A stretch of 64,000 nucleotides of DNA from Leucobacter viscericola (GCF_011299575.1 NZ_CP049863.1:744001-808000), one strand, 5' to 3'. Shown: positions 53,433 through 63,069, numbered from the stretch's first letter. Numbers and translations are program-made. Notes: a model not told the origin generated them from the letters alone.

Positions 53433-53467
53433 AAAAACGGCCCGGACCCCACCGGGATCCAGGCCGT
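53433..53467 (-). terminator. Intrinsic terminator of the APC permease gene
   Basis: On the minus strand AACGGCCTGGATCCC pairs with GGGGTCCGGGCCGTT (with a G-U pair) and is followed by a T run. It is 28 bases past the permease stop. Confidence 0.75.
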
Positions 53468-53494
53468 TCTCTGTCAGCAGATTAGCGGACGCGA

Positions 53495-55126
53495 CTAGTT
53501 GAGACCGTCGTCGAACACGTCAACCGCTGAGGTGTCGTCACTCGCATCGGCCCGCGAGAGCACCTGTCCGCGGAAGAACTCCGGCTGCGCCTTCGCCTGC
53601 ACAAACATCAGCACAACGCCGAGGCCGAGCACAACCACGCCGATAATGCCAACGAGCCCAATACCGGCGATGTTGCTGCCCGAACCGAAGTCAGGGTTCA
53701 TGCTGTCGATTGTGGTCTGCACGAAGACTACGAGCAGCAGGATGCCACCAATCGCGGGCAGCACAATCTTCGAGATCACGGAGCCTACGCCTTCGCGACG
53801 TGCGGTCTTGCGGAAGTACCACGGGCTCGCGAGAGCCGTGATGCCGTAGTAGAAGCAGACCATCATGCCGAGCGCGGTAATCGTGTCCCAGAGCACGTCC
53901 TCGCTGATGAAGCGCATGACCGCGTAGAACGCCGAAGCAACGATCGACGACCACAGCAGTGCCACGTAGGGCGACTTGTACTTCGGGTGGATCCGCTTGA
54001 TCGACGCGGGCAGCGCCTTGTAGTGCGACATGGCGAGCAGCGTACGAGCCGGCGAAATCGCGGTCGAGTTGATCGAGGCGAGTGCGCTCACGAGAATCGC
54101 GAGCGACAGCAGGATCGCGGCCGGGCCCATTACCGGGTGCGCGAGTGCCGCGAACACGTTCTCCGCGATGGCTGAGTTGTTGAGGCCGGTTCCGGTGTCT
54201 CCCAGGCCCGCATAGGCCACGGTCGCGGCGGCGGTGCCAACGTAGAGCACAACGAGGATCGCAACGAGAATCATCGCGGCCTTGCTCTCGGTTGAGATAC
54301 GCCCCTTCGACGGCTTCGTTTCTTCACCCATGGTCAGCACGGTGTCCCAGCCCCAGTACACAAAGATCGACACGGCAATACCGGCCGCGAACGCGCTGAA
54401 GCTGTCAACCTCGAACGGGTTAAACCATGAAAGTTCCGGCAGCTGACCCGCGGCGTTTGCGGGGTCAGCGGCACCCATAAACATCGCAATAATGAACCAC
54501 ACCAGCACGGCCATCTGGAAGATAACGGTGATGTACTGGAACACCTTTGTCGAGGTCATGCCCCGGAAGGAAATGTAGGTCGCGATCGCCATGAACGCGA
54601 GACACACTGCAATATTGATGAACTTGTTGCCCGCGATATCTGCAATAGACGGGTCGTTGAGCAAGATTCCGAGTGATTGGAACAGGAACTCAACCGCGAT
54701 ACCGGCGAGGTTCGAGAGCACCAGCACGGTCGCTGCGATGAGGCCCCAACCGGCCATCCAGCCAACCCACGGGCCGAACGCGCGGGTAGCCCAGGTGAAT
54801 GATGTGCCCGAGTCGGGCATCGCGGAGTTCAGTGCGCGGTAGCCGAGCGCTACCAGCAGCATGGGGATGAACCCCATGAGGAAGATCGCAGGGGTCTGGT
54901 ATCCGACCTCGCTGGCCGCGGGCCCGATGGCGGCGGTCAGCGTGTAGGCCGGGGCGCAGGTCGAGATACCGATGACGAGCGCGCCGAGCACCCCAACAGT
55001 TCCGGAGGGAAGACCCTTCTTGCTGATTCCGGTGACCGAGTCTAGGGTTCGGGTTTCCGGTGCGGGGGCATTCAGGTCGTATTTGGCCACGTGACTTCCG
55101 TGCTTTCTGGCGCTTCGAGCGCTCAT
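53495..55126 (-). CDS. APC-superfamily amino acid permease
   Basis: This 543-residue secondary transporter has about 12 transmembrane segments. The helix 1 motif reads GISTCAPAYTLTAAIGPAA. AMPDSGTSFTWATRAFGPWVGWMAGWG and the TMGEETKPSKGRIS loop follow, placing it near the AAT/YhdG-type actinobacterial permeases. The substrate is not identifiable. The ATG at 55126 lacks a clear ribosome site; a GTG about 13 codons later (MAKYDLNAP) has GGAAG before it and is possible. It is monocistronic, with a terminator behind. Confidence 0.88.
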   Translation of the reverse strand: MSARSARKHGSHVAKYDLNAPAPETRTLDSVTGISKKGLPSGTVGVLGALVIGISTCAPAYTLTAAIGPAASEVGYQTPAIFLMGFIPMLLVALGYRALNSAMPDSGTSFTWATRAFGPWVGWMAGWGLIAATVLVLSNLAGIAVEFLFQSLGILLNDPSIADIAGNKFINIAVCLAFMAIATYISFRGMTSTKVFQYITVIFQMAVLVWFIIAMFMGAADPANAAGQLPELSWFNPFEVDSFSAFAAGIAVSIFVYWGWDTVLTMGEETKPSKGRISTESKAAMILVAILVVLYVGTAAATVAYAGLGDTGTGLNNSAIAENVFAALAHPVMGPAAILLSLAILVSALASINSTAISPARTLLAMSHYKALPASIKRIHPKYKSPYVALLWSSIVASAFYAVMRFISEDVLWDTITALGMMVCFYYGITALASPWYFRKTARREGVGSVISKIVLPAIGGILLLVVFVQTTIDSMNPDFGSGSNIAGIGLVGIIGVVVLGLGVVLMFVQAKAQPEFFRGQVLSRADASDDTSAVDVFDDGLN

Positions 55127-55229
55127 TGCTCTGGGAAGAAAGTCATATTCTCGGGGTCATGGGGCCCCGATGCTTTCTCCCGCGGACGATTGTAAGCAGA
55201 AGCTGCGAAAATGCCTAATTTACGTGATA

Positions 55230-55691
55230 TTACCTTCGGATTTCGTTGCGTTCTAGAGAAATCGCTTGTCGGATCGCCCCTCGGGCACGTTTTCGGTCAC
55301 CACAGGCGTCGTACACGATCCCGAGCCGCATCCAGGCCTGCCAAGATTCAGGATCGGCCTCGGCTTCTGCTTGATACCGCGGAAATGCAGCGTCGGCCTG
55401 TTCCCGATCGGGCCGTCCGGTCGGCGACACATCAACCTGCTCGTCGGGCATGAGCCCCGCTTGCGCGAGGCGATCCGCAAGCCTGGTTGCCTGCCTGCCG
55501 AACATCAGTTCACGAAGCAGCGCCCAGACCCCGATAATCGGCAGCACCAGCATGGCCACACCCATGATGATCGGGATCGCCTGGCCCGAGGCCAGCAGCG
55601 CCACCGCGCGGATTCCGACAAAACCGAAGTACAGCACCAGCAACACGCTGATGGTGACAACCCCGAGGATGGCGCGAGATCGAGCTCCCAT
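55230..55691 (-). CDS. Small membrane protein with TPR-like tail
   Basis: This 153-residue protein has two hydrophobic helices (ILGVVTISVLLVLYFGFVG and IPIIMGVAMLVLPIIGVWAL), then a soluble part with a TPR-like repeat (PRYQAEAEADPESWQAWMRLGIVYDACGDRKRARGAIRQAI). I do not recognise a named family, though similar two-helix proteins follow dapB in Microbacteriaceae. It starts two bases after the dapB stop, so it belongs to that operon. Function is unknown. Confidence 0.7.
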   Translation of the reverse strand: MGARSRAILGVVTISVLLVLYFGFVGIRAVALLASGQAIPIIMGVAMLVLPIIGVWALLRELMFGRQATRLADRLAQAGLMPDEQVDVSPTGRPDREQADAAFPRYQAEAEADPESWQAWMRLGIVYDACGDRKRARGAIRQAISLERNEIRR

Positions 55692-55693
55692 GT

Positions 55694-56446
55694 CTACAGG
55701 CCCTTCTGATTTGCGAGGATGCCGTCGAGGCCAAGCACACCCTCGAGGCCCACGGTCAGGCCGCTGGCAGTCTGGAGCGCGGCAAGCGCCGCCACGATGC
55801 CCGCGCGGTAGGCCTCGTCTGAGTGGGTGTCGTGTGTGATCGAGAGCACCTCGCCCGGGCCGCCGAGGCGGACCTCTTGCTTCGCAACAACACCGGCGAG
55901 GCGGAGGCTGTGCACTGGAATACCCGCAACGAGTTCGCCACGCGCCGGCTGATCGGCGAACGGCGCCGCTGTGGGTGCTCCGCCGCGGGCCGCAGCCATT
56001 AGCTCAGCGGTGCGCACCGCGGTTCCCGAAGGCGAGTCCACCTTGGCCGGGTGGTGCGCTTCGATAATCTCGATCGAGTCGTAGAAGGGCGCGGCGATCC
56101 GTGCGAGCACCGTGCCAAGTACCGAGCCAAGCGAAAAGTTCGGCACGACGATAACGGTCGCGCCAGATTCGGCAACCTTCTCGCGTAGCGGGGCAAGCTT
56201 CGCCTCAGACCAGCCGCTCGTGCCCACCAGCACTCGCTGGCCACGATCCAGTGCCCGCTCGACAATCGCCGGAGAGGCATCTGGATGGCTCACATCAACA
56301 AGAATCTGGGCGTTCGCGCCCTCTTCGACGCCGGAGCGGCTCGAGAGTTTTGCAACCAGTTCATACGCGGGATCGGCCTCGACGATTTCGCAGACGAGGC
56401 GCCCGAGACGACCTGTCGCACCGGCCACAGCAACTTTGACAGTCAT
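55694..56446 (-). CDS. dapB: 4-hydroxy-tetrahydrodipicolinate reductase
   Basis: DapB, 250 residues, reduces the DapA product. The N-terminal Rossmann motif is VAVAGATGRLGRLV, and the catalytic block is IEAHHPAKVDSPSGTA. The ATG at 56446 lies seven bases after TAGTTT, whose TAG is the stop of the M16 gene. The first about 8 residues of a longer reading are not needed. Confidence 0.95.
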   Translation of the reverse strand: MTVKVAVAGATGRLGRLVCEIVEADPAYELVAKLSSRSGVEEGANAQILVDVSHPDASPAIVERALDRGQRVLVGTSGWSEAKLAPLREKVAESGATVIVVPNFSLGSVLGTVLARIAAPFYDSIEIIEAHHPAKVDSPSGTAVRTAELMAAARGGAPTAAPFADQPARGELVAGIPVHSLRLAGVVAKQEVRLGGPGEVLSITHDTHSDEAYRAGIVAALAALQTASGLTVGLEGVLGLDGILANQKGL

Positions 56447-56453
56447 GGAACTC

Positions 56454-56459
56454 AAACTA
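56454..56459 (-). promoter_or_regulatory. -10-like hexamer of dapB, sharing the TAG stop of the upstream gene
   Basis: TAGTTT starts with the stop codon (56459-56457) of the M16 peptidase and lies seven bases before the dapB ATG. No Shine-Dalgarno is visible. Confidence 0.4.
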
Positions 56460-57833
56460 CTCCGTTGCACTGAGGGTCGAGCGCGAGGTGTCCCCCACCG
56501 CGACGACCGTTGTCGGGGCCGCTGCCAACTCGGCGGCGATGGAGCGAATGTCCTCCGCCGTCACCGCCCGGAAGCGCTCGAGCGAGGTGTCGAGATCAAA
56601 CAGCTCACCACTGCCGAGTTCGGATCGAGCAAGGCGCCCCATGCGGGTATCGGAATCTTCGAGCGCGAGCGCCGTTGATCCTGCAATCTGCCCGAGTGCA
56701 CGCTCGTGCTCTTCTTCCGTAATGCCGCTGTCAGCAATCTTCTGCAGTTCGATGCGGCTCAGCTCAACAACCTCGGCAGCCTTCTCAGGCGCAGTGCCCG
56801 CGTACATGCCAAACAGTCCGGCATCGGAGTAGCTCGCTCCGAACGAATACGCGGTGTAGGCGAGTCCACGCTTCTCGCGGATCTCCTGGAACAGTCGGCT
56901 CGACATGCCACCACCGAGCACCGCGTTCATAATGCCAAACGCGAAGCGACGAGGATCACCCGAGCGCAACCCCGGGGTACCGATCATCAGGTTGATCTGC
57001 TCGCTCGGGCGCTCAGTGACGGCCACGCGCGCGGCTTCAGAGTCGCGGTGCGGGATGGCGGTCAGATCCGTGCGCAACTCGCGTCGCACAGGGGTTGCCG
57101 TGCGGTCGGTGTGCCAGCGCTCCTCGGGCGAAAAGTTGAGGGCGGTGAGCACCTGCTCAAGCAGCTTGTCGTGGTCCACAGCTCCCGCGGCAGTGACAAC
57201 CAGCGTCGAAGGGTCGTACTGGTCGCGGTAGTGGCGATCCACGTCGCCGCGCTGCGCCTGGTTAATTGTCTCGGGGCTGCCACCGATTGGGCGCCCCAGC
57301 GGGTGATCCCCCATCACCTCTTCGAAGAAGCGTTCATTAGCCACATCGGTGAGGTCGTCGGCGGCCATTGCGATCTCTTCGAGGATCACGCCCCGCTCGT
57401 TTTCGAACTCTTCGGGATCGAGCACCGAGTTCGCCACCATGTCTGCGAGCACCGTCACCGCACCCTCAAGGTCAGCGTCGCGCACCTTTGCGTAGTAGCA
57501 GGTGTACTCCTTCGCGGTCAGTGCGTTGTGCTCGGCACCGATGCGGTCGAAGCTCGTGGCGATGGAATAGGCGTCGCGCGTAGGGGTGCCTTTGAACAGC
57601 AGGTGCTCGAGAAAGTGCGTGGATCCGAGGCTTCCGGGAGCGTCACCGCGCTCGCTCTGCTCGTCACGCGATCCAACGCCCACCCAGAACCCAATCGCCG
57701 CGCTGCGCGCGCCGGGCATGAACTCCGTGAGAACCCGCAGCCCACTCGGGTGCACCGAGCGGCGAACGAGCCCCCCGCTCAGGTCAACGGCGAGTTCTGG
57801 CAGATCCAGCGGAAGGGCGATAGGTTCAAGCAT
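56457..57833 (-). CDS. M16-family zinc peptidase (processing-peptidase-like)
   Basis: This 458-residue peptidase has the inverted zinc motif HXXEH in THFLEHLLFKGT and the distal Glu in the ENERGVILEEIAMA stretch. The second domain contains the RXXY region (KRGLAYTAYSFGASYSD). It matches the cytosolic PqqL/YmxG-like enzymes that follow pnp in many Gram-positives. The ATG at 57833 has TAGGCT six bases upstream; the GAGGGG in between touches the start codon and is too close to be a ribosome site. Confidence 0.92.
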   Translation of the reverse strand: MLEPIALPLDLPELAVDLSGGLVRRSVHPSGLRVLTEFMPGARSAAIGFWVGVGSRDEQSERGDAPGSLGSTHFLEHLLFKGTPTRDAYSIATSFDRIGAEHNALTAKEYTCYYAKVRDADLEGAVTVLADMVANSVLDPEEFENERGVILEEIAMAADDLTDVANERFFEEVMGDHPLGRPIGGSPETINQAQRGDVDRHYRDQYDPSTLVVTAAGAVDHDKLLEQVLTALNFSPEERWHTDRTATPVRRELRTDLTAIPHRDSEAARVAVTERPSEQINLMIGTPGLRSGDPRRFAFGIMNAVLGGGMSSRLFQEIREKRGLAYTAYSFGASYSDAGLFGMYAGTAPEKAAEVVELSRIELQKIADSGITEEEHERALGQIAGSTALALEDSDTRMGRLARSELGSGELFDLDTSLERFRAVTAEDIRSIAAELAAAPTTVVAVGDTSRSTLSATE

Positions 57834-57839
57834 CCCCTC

Positions 57840-57845
57840 AGCCTA
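57840..57845 (-). promoter_or_regulatory. -10-like hexamer six bases before the M16 gene
   Basis: TAGGCT on the minus strand is followed by GAGGGG and the ATG at 57833. Confidence 0.45.
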
Positions 57846-57877
57846 TTCGATCCGCGCTGGCAACGTCCTTCTCAAAT

Positions 57878-57934
57878 CGGGTGTAGCCGTATTGCGGGTT
57901 GAGCGGGCCTCAACTAGCAATATGGCTACACCCG
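57878..57934. repeat. Long near-perfect inverted repeat between pnp and the M16 gene
   Basis: CGGGTGTAGCCGTATTGC (57878-57895) pairs with 57917-57934 at 17 of 18 positions plus one G-U. An inner GTTGAG/CTCAAC stem (57898-57903 and 57909-57914) completes a 57-base cruciform-like structure. It is separate from the pnp terminator. Origin and role are unknown. Confidence 0.65.
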
Positions 57935-57992
57935 CTTGAGGGAAGGGCGGTGCGGGCAGCGCGGACAGCATGGGCAGCGCGGGCGGGATCAA

Positions 57993-58028
57993 AAATGCCC
58001 GCCACCCCTGACGGGGTGGCGGGCATTT
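57993..58028 (-). terminator. Intrinsic terminator of pnp
   Basis: A 16-bp perfect stem (AAATGCCCGCCACCCC with its complement) and a 4-base loop end in TTTTT on the minus strand, 14 bases past the pnp stop. Confidence 0.9.
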
Positions 58029-58041
58029 CTACGTGCGAGAG

Positions 58042-60300
58042 TTACTCTGCAGCGGCCTCGGCAGGAGCTGCCTCTGCCTCAGCAGCGCCTTCCTCGAGCA
58101 CGGGCTCGAGTGAGAGCTTGCCACGATCGTCAACCTTCGTGATCTTCACGAGGATCTTCTGACCGATCGAGAGCACGTCATCAACGCTGTCGATTCGCTT
58201 GCCACCGGCGAGCTTGCGCACCTCAGAGATGTGCAGCAGGCCATCCTTGCCGGGAAGCAGCGAGACGAACGCGCCAAAGGCGGCGTTCTTCACGACGGTA
58301 CCGAGGTACTGCTCGCCGACCTCGGGGTTCTGCGGGTTCGCGATCGCGTTGACCTGCGCGCGAGCGGCCTCAGCCGACGGACCGTCAACCGCACCGATGT
58401 ACACGGTGCCGTCGTCGTCGATCGAGATGTCGGCACCAGTGGTGTCCTGGATACCGTTGATCGTCTTGCCCTTGGGCCCGATCAGCTCGCCGATCTTGTC
58501 GACGGGAATCTTCACGCTGATAACGCGAGGCGCGGTGGGCGCCATCTCGTCGGGCGTGTCGATTGCCTGGTTGAGCACACCCAGGATCGTGGTGCGTGCT
58601 TCCTTGGCCTGCGTCAGTGCGCCAGCGAGCACGTCTGACGGGATGCCGTCGAGCTTGGTGTCGAGCTGCAGTGCAGTGATGAACTCCGAGGTACCTGCGA
58701 CCTTGAAGTCCATATCGCCGAGTGCGTCCTCTGCACCGAGGATGTCGGTGAGGGTCGCGTAGCGCGTCTCGCCGTCAACCTGGTCGCTGACAAGACCCAT
58801 CGCGATGCCAGCAACGGCGGCGCGCAGCGGCACACCGGCGTTGAGCAGCGACAGCGTCGAAGCGCAGACGGAGCCCATCGAGGTCGAGCCGTTTGAGCTC
58901 AGCGCCTCAGATACCTGGCGGATTGCGTAGGGGAACTCGTCGCGGGCCGGCAGAACCGGAACCAACGCGCGCTCCGCGAGGAAGCCGTGGCCAATCTCGC
59001 GGCGCTTCGGGCTGCCAACGCGGCCGGTCTCACCGGTCGAGTATGGCGGGAAGTTGTAGTGATGCATGTAACGCTTGCTGGTCGTGGGCGACAGCGAGTC
59101 GATCTGCTGCTCCATCTTCAGCATGTTCAGTGTGGTGACACCCATGATCTGGGTCTCGCCGCGCTGGAAGATCGCGGAACCGTGCACGCGCGGGATGACC
59201 TGAACCTCGGCGTCGAGTGCACGAATGTCGCGCAGACCACGACCGTCGATGCGCGCACCCTCTGCGAGGATCCGGCCGCGAACGATCTTCTTGGTGACGG
59301 ACTTGTACGCGCCCGAAACCTGGCCCTCGGCGGAAGCGTCAAGTGCGCCTGCCTCAACCTTGGCCACGATGGCTTCCTTGACGCGAGCCTTCAGTGCGTC
59401 ATCAGCGTCCTGACGCTCCTGCTTGTCAGCGATCTGGTAGATGCCAGCGAGCTCAGCCTCTGCGAGCTCAGCGACAGCGGCGTAGACCTCGTCGGTGTAG
59501 GGCAGGAAGACCGGATACTCCTGGATCTCCTTCGCCGACTGTGCGGCGAGCTGCTCCTGAGCCTTCACGAGCTGCGACAGGAACGGCTTTGCGGCCTCAA
59601 GACCCTGCGCAACAACTGCCTCGTCGGGCTTCGTGGCGCCAGCCTTGATGAGGTTCCAAGAATCCTCAGTGGCCTCAGCCTCGACCATCATGATCGCGAC
59701 GTCTTCCTTGCCGTTCTTGTCAACGATCACACGACCGGCAACCATCAGGTCGAAGACGGCGTCAGCAAGCTGTGCCTCGTTCGGGAACGCAACCCACTGG
59801 TCGCCGATGAGCGCGAGGCGCACACCAGCAATGGGGCCTGAGAACGGCAGACCCGAGATCTGGGTCGAGGCGCTCGCCGCGTTGATCGCGAGAGCATCGT
59901 AGAACTCACCCGGCGCGATTGAGAGCACGGTGACAACGATCTGGACCTCGTTGCGGAGACCGTCAACGAACGACGGGCGCAGCGGGCGGTCGATGAGACG
60001 GCAAACCAGGATCGCCTCGGTCGAGGGGCGTCCCTCACGACGGAAGAACGAGCCGGGGATCTTGCCCGCGGCGTACGAGCGCTCTTCAACATCGACGGTC
60101 AGCGGGAAGAAGTCGAAGTGATCCTTCGGGTTCTTTGATGCGCTGGTGGCCGAGAGAAGCATGGTCTCTTCGTCGAGGTACGCGGCGACGGCACCCTGTG
60201 CCTGCTGCGCGAGACGGCCGGTTTCAAAACGGATGGTGCGCTTGCCGAACTTGCCGTTATCGAGCACGGCCTCCGCAAACTTGATTTCAGGACCCTCCAC
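58042..60300 (-). CDS. pnp: Polyribonucleotide nucleotidyltransferase
   Basis: PNPase, 752 residues, is a phosphorolytic 3'-5' exoribonuclease. Two RNase PH domains ([33 protein letters not shown] and [25 protein letters not shown]) flank an all-helical linker. A KH domain ([19 protein letters not shown]) and an S1 domain ([19 protein letters not shown]) follow. The Ala/Glu tail is typical. The GTG at 60300 has AAGGAG upstream. rpsO, the usual upstream partner, is not here. Confidence 0.97.
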   Translation of the reverse strand: MEGPEIKFAEAVLDNGKFGKRTIRFETGRLAQQAQGAVAAYLDEETMLLSATSASKNPKDHFDFFPLTVDVEERSYAAGKIPGSFFRREGRPSTEAILVCRLIDRPLRPSFVDGLRNEVQIVVTVLSIAPGEFYDALAINAASASTQISGLPFSGPIAGVRLALIGDQWVAFPNEAQLADAVFDLMVAGRVIVDKNGKEDVAIMMVEAEATEDSWNLIKAGATKPDEAVVAQGLEAAKPFLSQLVKAQEQLAAQSAKEIQEYPVFLPYTDEVYAAVAELAEAELAGIYQIADKQERQDADDALKARVKEAIVAKVEAGALDASAEGQVSGAYKSVTKKIVRGRILAEGARIDGRGLRDIRALDAEVQVIPRVHGSAIFQRGETQIMGVTTLNMLKMEQQIDSLSPTTSKRYMHHYNFPPYSTGETGRVGSPKRREIGHGFLAERALVPVLPARDEFPYAIRQVSEALSSNGSTSMGSVCASTLSLLNAGVPLRAAVAGIAMGLVSDQVDGETRYATLTDILGAEDALGDMDFKVAGTSEFITALQLDTKLDGIPSDVLAGALTQAKEARTTILGVLNQAIDTPDEMAPTAPRVISVKIPVDKIGELIGPKGKTINGIQDTTGADISIDDDGTVYIGAVDGPSAEAARAQVNAIANPQNPEVGEQYLGTVVKNAAFGAFVSLLPGKDGLLHISEVRKLAGGKRIDSVDDVLSIGQKILVKITKVDDRGKLSLEPVLEEGAAEAEAAPAEAAAE

Positions 60301-60529
60301 GGGAACTCCTTACATACGTGAGCGCGTGGCAGACAGCCTAGGACGCTGCGGCAACCGCAGGCGCTGATCAACAGTAGAAGACCACCCTCACTATTTACCC
60401 CGTAGATCGAGAGGGATCCACCACCGAAGACCAGCCCGCCAGCCGACGAGCTCGGTTCTTCGTTGATGCGGGCAGACGCCCGCTCGTTCAGGATAGCACC
60501 GCCGCCTACCTGAACGCCGGATCCGCACG

Positions 60530-62923
60530 CTACAGCTTTGACGAGCGCTGCATGAACGCTGCCATGGCCGCGCGACTAGTCAGGTTCTTGGGCTGATACT
60601 CAAGACCCCTGCTCGTTGCCGTCCCTGTGGTGATCTGCTTGGAGTACATCCAGGTGATCTGCCTATAGAACTGCTGTTTGGTGGATACGTCTTTGAACGG
60701 GGACTTTGCGGGTGGCGAATACTTCGCGCCGTTCACCCGGTAGAGAAAGGCCGCCATAGCCTCGCGCGTGAGCGAATCGTTGGGCAAAAACTTGACGGTA
60801 CCGTTCGCTTGCCTCGTGCCGGTGGTAATGCCCTTCTCCCACATCCAATAGATCTCTTTGTAGAATTTGTGACCCGTCGACACGTCGGTGAACGGCAGCT
60901 TTCCTTTTGAACCAGGCTTGTAACCGCTCGGCGCCTCGCTTCGGAACAGGAAGGCCGCGATAGCACCTCGAGTCACGTTCTCTGAGGGCCCATAGACTGC
61001 GGATCCGTCGACCTGCCGAGTTCCCGTTGAGGTCTTGGTGTCGTACATCCACTGGATGGGTCCCGCAAACTTGTGGCTCGCTGGCACATCTCTAAACGAG
61101 GTGTAGAAGTCAACGCGCACGTTCGCCGAGGCGCTCGTTTCCGATTCCACGATGACCCGTGCCCGTCCACCGTAGGGCTGCAGGAAATCCCCCTTGCCCA
61201 GAGAGTACCCGTCGGCCTTCGAAATCACGATGCTGCCTCGGTCGTACTGCTTCAGAATGCGGACGCCCCGCTGGCTCGGATCCATAAAGTTCGCGCCCGA
61301 GTCCTGCCCCGTTCCACTGCGGTACTCGACGTAGAAGGGTTCACTGCTCCCCGACTGCTGCACCTGGATCCCGCGGAGCCCCGATCCTGAGCTGAGCGCT
61401 TTAATCGTGAAGCGCTGAGTTTTGCCTGCGGCCTGTGTGACCTTCGGAATGGCAGTTGCCGGGAGAAGCTCAATGTCGGCTTTTTGGCTGATCGGCAGTG
61501 AGGGCAACACCGGACCAAGATCAGGCCGGTAGTACCCCATGACACTCCACGAATCGCGGTACTCGTCGTCGGTGCAGAGCTGCCCCGAAGCCCGGGTTTG
61601 TGGATCGAAGATCCACACGTTGGAGAGCGCCGCATCGTACGCATCGGCGTTGCAGGTGCGCGATCCGCTGTGATCAAGCCCAAAGTTGTGGCCAAACTCG
61701 TGGGCGACGATGCCGAGGGCATCCCTGAATGAGGTCCCGGAGTACCTCGCCCCCAGGTTGGCGTAGATTTCACCACCGCCGTGCAGTGTGTAGATGTCTC
61801 CCCAGCCAGCCGCTGCTCCCGGGCCACAGTTCTTGTCGACAAGCACCACGAGGTGCCGCGCGTTCTCGTAGTGGTCAACGCCCGGGAACTGATCTCGCGC
61901 AGCTTCCCAGGCCGCGTTCGGATCACACACGTCCATCCCTGCTGACGACAGCTGCTTTACCGCGTTCACGGAGATGCCGGTGATGAGCCCCTCTGACTCT
62001 TTTTTCCAGTAGTTTGACGTCAGTGTCATGAGATCACGCACCGCAGATTCTTGAGATGCCGTCGCGCTCGTAATGAGCACAACGTCTGCGGAGTGCTGCA
62101 TGGCAGCCGGGCCCTTTGTCTGCGCCGGGGCCGGTGTGATCTCGACCTCCTTTGCGTCGAACGTCTCGCCTGCAGCAATCGTTGCTGTTGCCGCAGCCTC
62201 GACAACGACCGCCAGGTCTGGAGCTTTCTGAGCGGTTGCTGTGGAATCCTCAACCACCTCTTGCACTGCCTGCTGAGCGGCGTCGTCCAGGCTCACCGTT
62301 CCAGAAAACGCTTCTCCCCCTGATACGTCTTCTCCCAGAGATTCAGGATCAAGGGGAAGTGTTGTGCCCTCCGCCGTTTCAAGCTTGACCTGGTCAGGCA
62401 GCATGTCTACAGCTCCACCCGCATCAGATGCCGCAACCGATCCCTGTGTGGGCTCACCTGGGGCAACATGCAACACTCCGGAGACCTTGAGTGACTCAAC
62501 TGGCTCTGCAGCCTGCGCAGTTATCGGTTTGGGGCTCTGCTTTGTTGCCCCTGTTTTGGGCTGTGGGGCAGGGGTCGGAGGTGCCTCTGGTTGTGGTGAT
62601 TCGGTGCTGGGAGGTTCACTGCCCGGTGTCGGTTGCTCAGATTCTCCCCCGTTCGGAGCTTCGGGATCGGCCCCCTGGCCCGACCCACCATTCGTTCCGG
62701 GGTCGGTGCCGGGCTCATCTGCGGTTCCACTCTGATCTTGTTGATCGGTCGTGGGCGCAGATGGGTCAGCGGTCGTAGTGCCCGGTGCAGGCTTCGCCTG
62801 GGCACTCATCCCCGCCTGCACGAGGGGATCATCGGTTGCTCCGTTATCGGCAAAAGCGGGCTGTGCAGACACCACAACGAGCGGAATTGCGATCGCCAAC
62901 GTAACAAACTTTTTCCACGACAT
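60530..62923 (-). CDS. Secreted metzincin metalloprotease with three SLH-like repeats
   Basis: This 797-residue protein has a signal peptide (cleavage near AFA, residue 25) and a long Pro/Thr/Gly/Glu-rich disordered region to about residue 135. A pro-domain-like part follows. The reprolysin-type catalytic domain has the zinc motif HEFGHNFGLDH (408-418) and a Met-turn WSVMGYY. A small beta domain (residues about 500-605) comes before three SLH-like repeats (FTDVSTGHKFYKEIYWM...LTREAMAAFLYRV). The ATG at 62923 has AGGGG six bases upstream. It is probably anchored at the cell surface with the other SLH proteins. Confidence 0.88.
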   Translation of the reverse strand: MSWKKFVTLAIAIPLVVVSAQPAFADNGATDDPLVQAGMSAQAKPAPGTTTADPSAPTTDQQDQSGTADEPGTDPGTNGGSGQGADPEAPNGGESEQPTPGSEPPSTESPQPEAPPTPAPQPKTGATKQSPKPITAQAAEPVESLKVSGVLHVAPGEPTQGSVAASDAGGAVDMLPDQVKLETAEGTTLPLDPESLGEDVSGGEAFSGTVSLDDAAQQAVQEVVEDSTATAQKAPDLAVVVEAAATATIAAGETFDAKEVEITPAPAQTKGPAAMQHSADVVLITSATASQESAVRDLMTLTSNYWKKESEGLITGISVNAVKQLSSAGMDVCDPNAAWEAARDQFPGVDHYENARHLVVLVDKNCGPGAAAGWGDIYTLHGGGEIYANLGARYSGTSFRDALGIVAHEFGHNFGLDHSGSRTCNADAYDAALSNVWIFDPQTRASGQLCTDDEYRDSWSVMGYYRPDLGPVLPSLPISQKADIELLPATAIPKVTQAAGKTQRFTIKALSSGSGLRGIQVQQSGSSEPFYVEYRSGTGQDSGANFMDPSQRGVRILKQYDRGSIVISKADGYSLGKGDFLQPYGGRARVIVESETSASANVRVDFYTSFRDVPASHKFAGPIQWMYDTKTSTGTRQVDGSAVYGPSENVTRGAIAAFLFRSEAPSGYKPGSKGKLPFTDVSTGHKFYKEIYWMWEKGITTGTRQANGTVKFLPNDSLTREAMAAFLYRVNGAKYSPPAKSPFKDVSTKQQFYRQITWMYSKQITTGTATSRGLEYQPKNLTSRAAMAAFMQRSSKL

Positions 62924-63048
62924 CGTGGTCCCCTTTTAACTACAATTACTCCCCGGTAATGCTTGTAGGTAAAAAATACACACGGGAGGCGTGCAGAAAA
63001 AGGGGGTAGCGCTGTGAGTACTAAATTTGGTAGCCCACTACATTAGGT

Positions 63049-63062
63049 AGCCCGCTCGGGCT
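63049..63062 (-). terminator. Short hairpin after serA
   Basis: AGCCCG and CGGGCT flank CT, eight bases past the serA stop. There is no U run, so this is only a weak candidate. Confidence 0.35.
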
Positions 63063-63069
63063 GGCAGAC

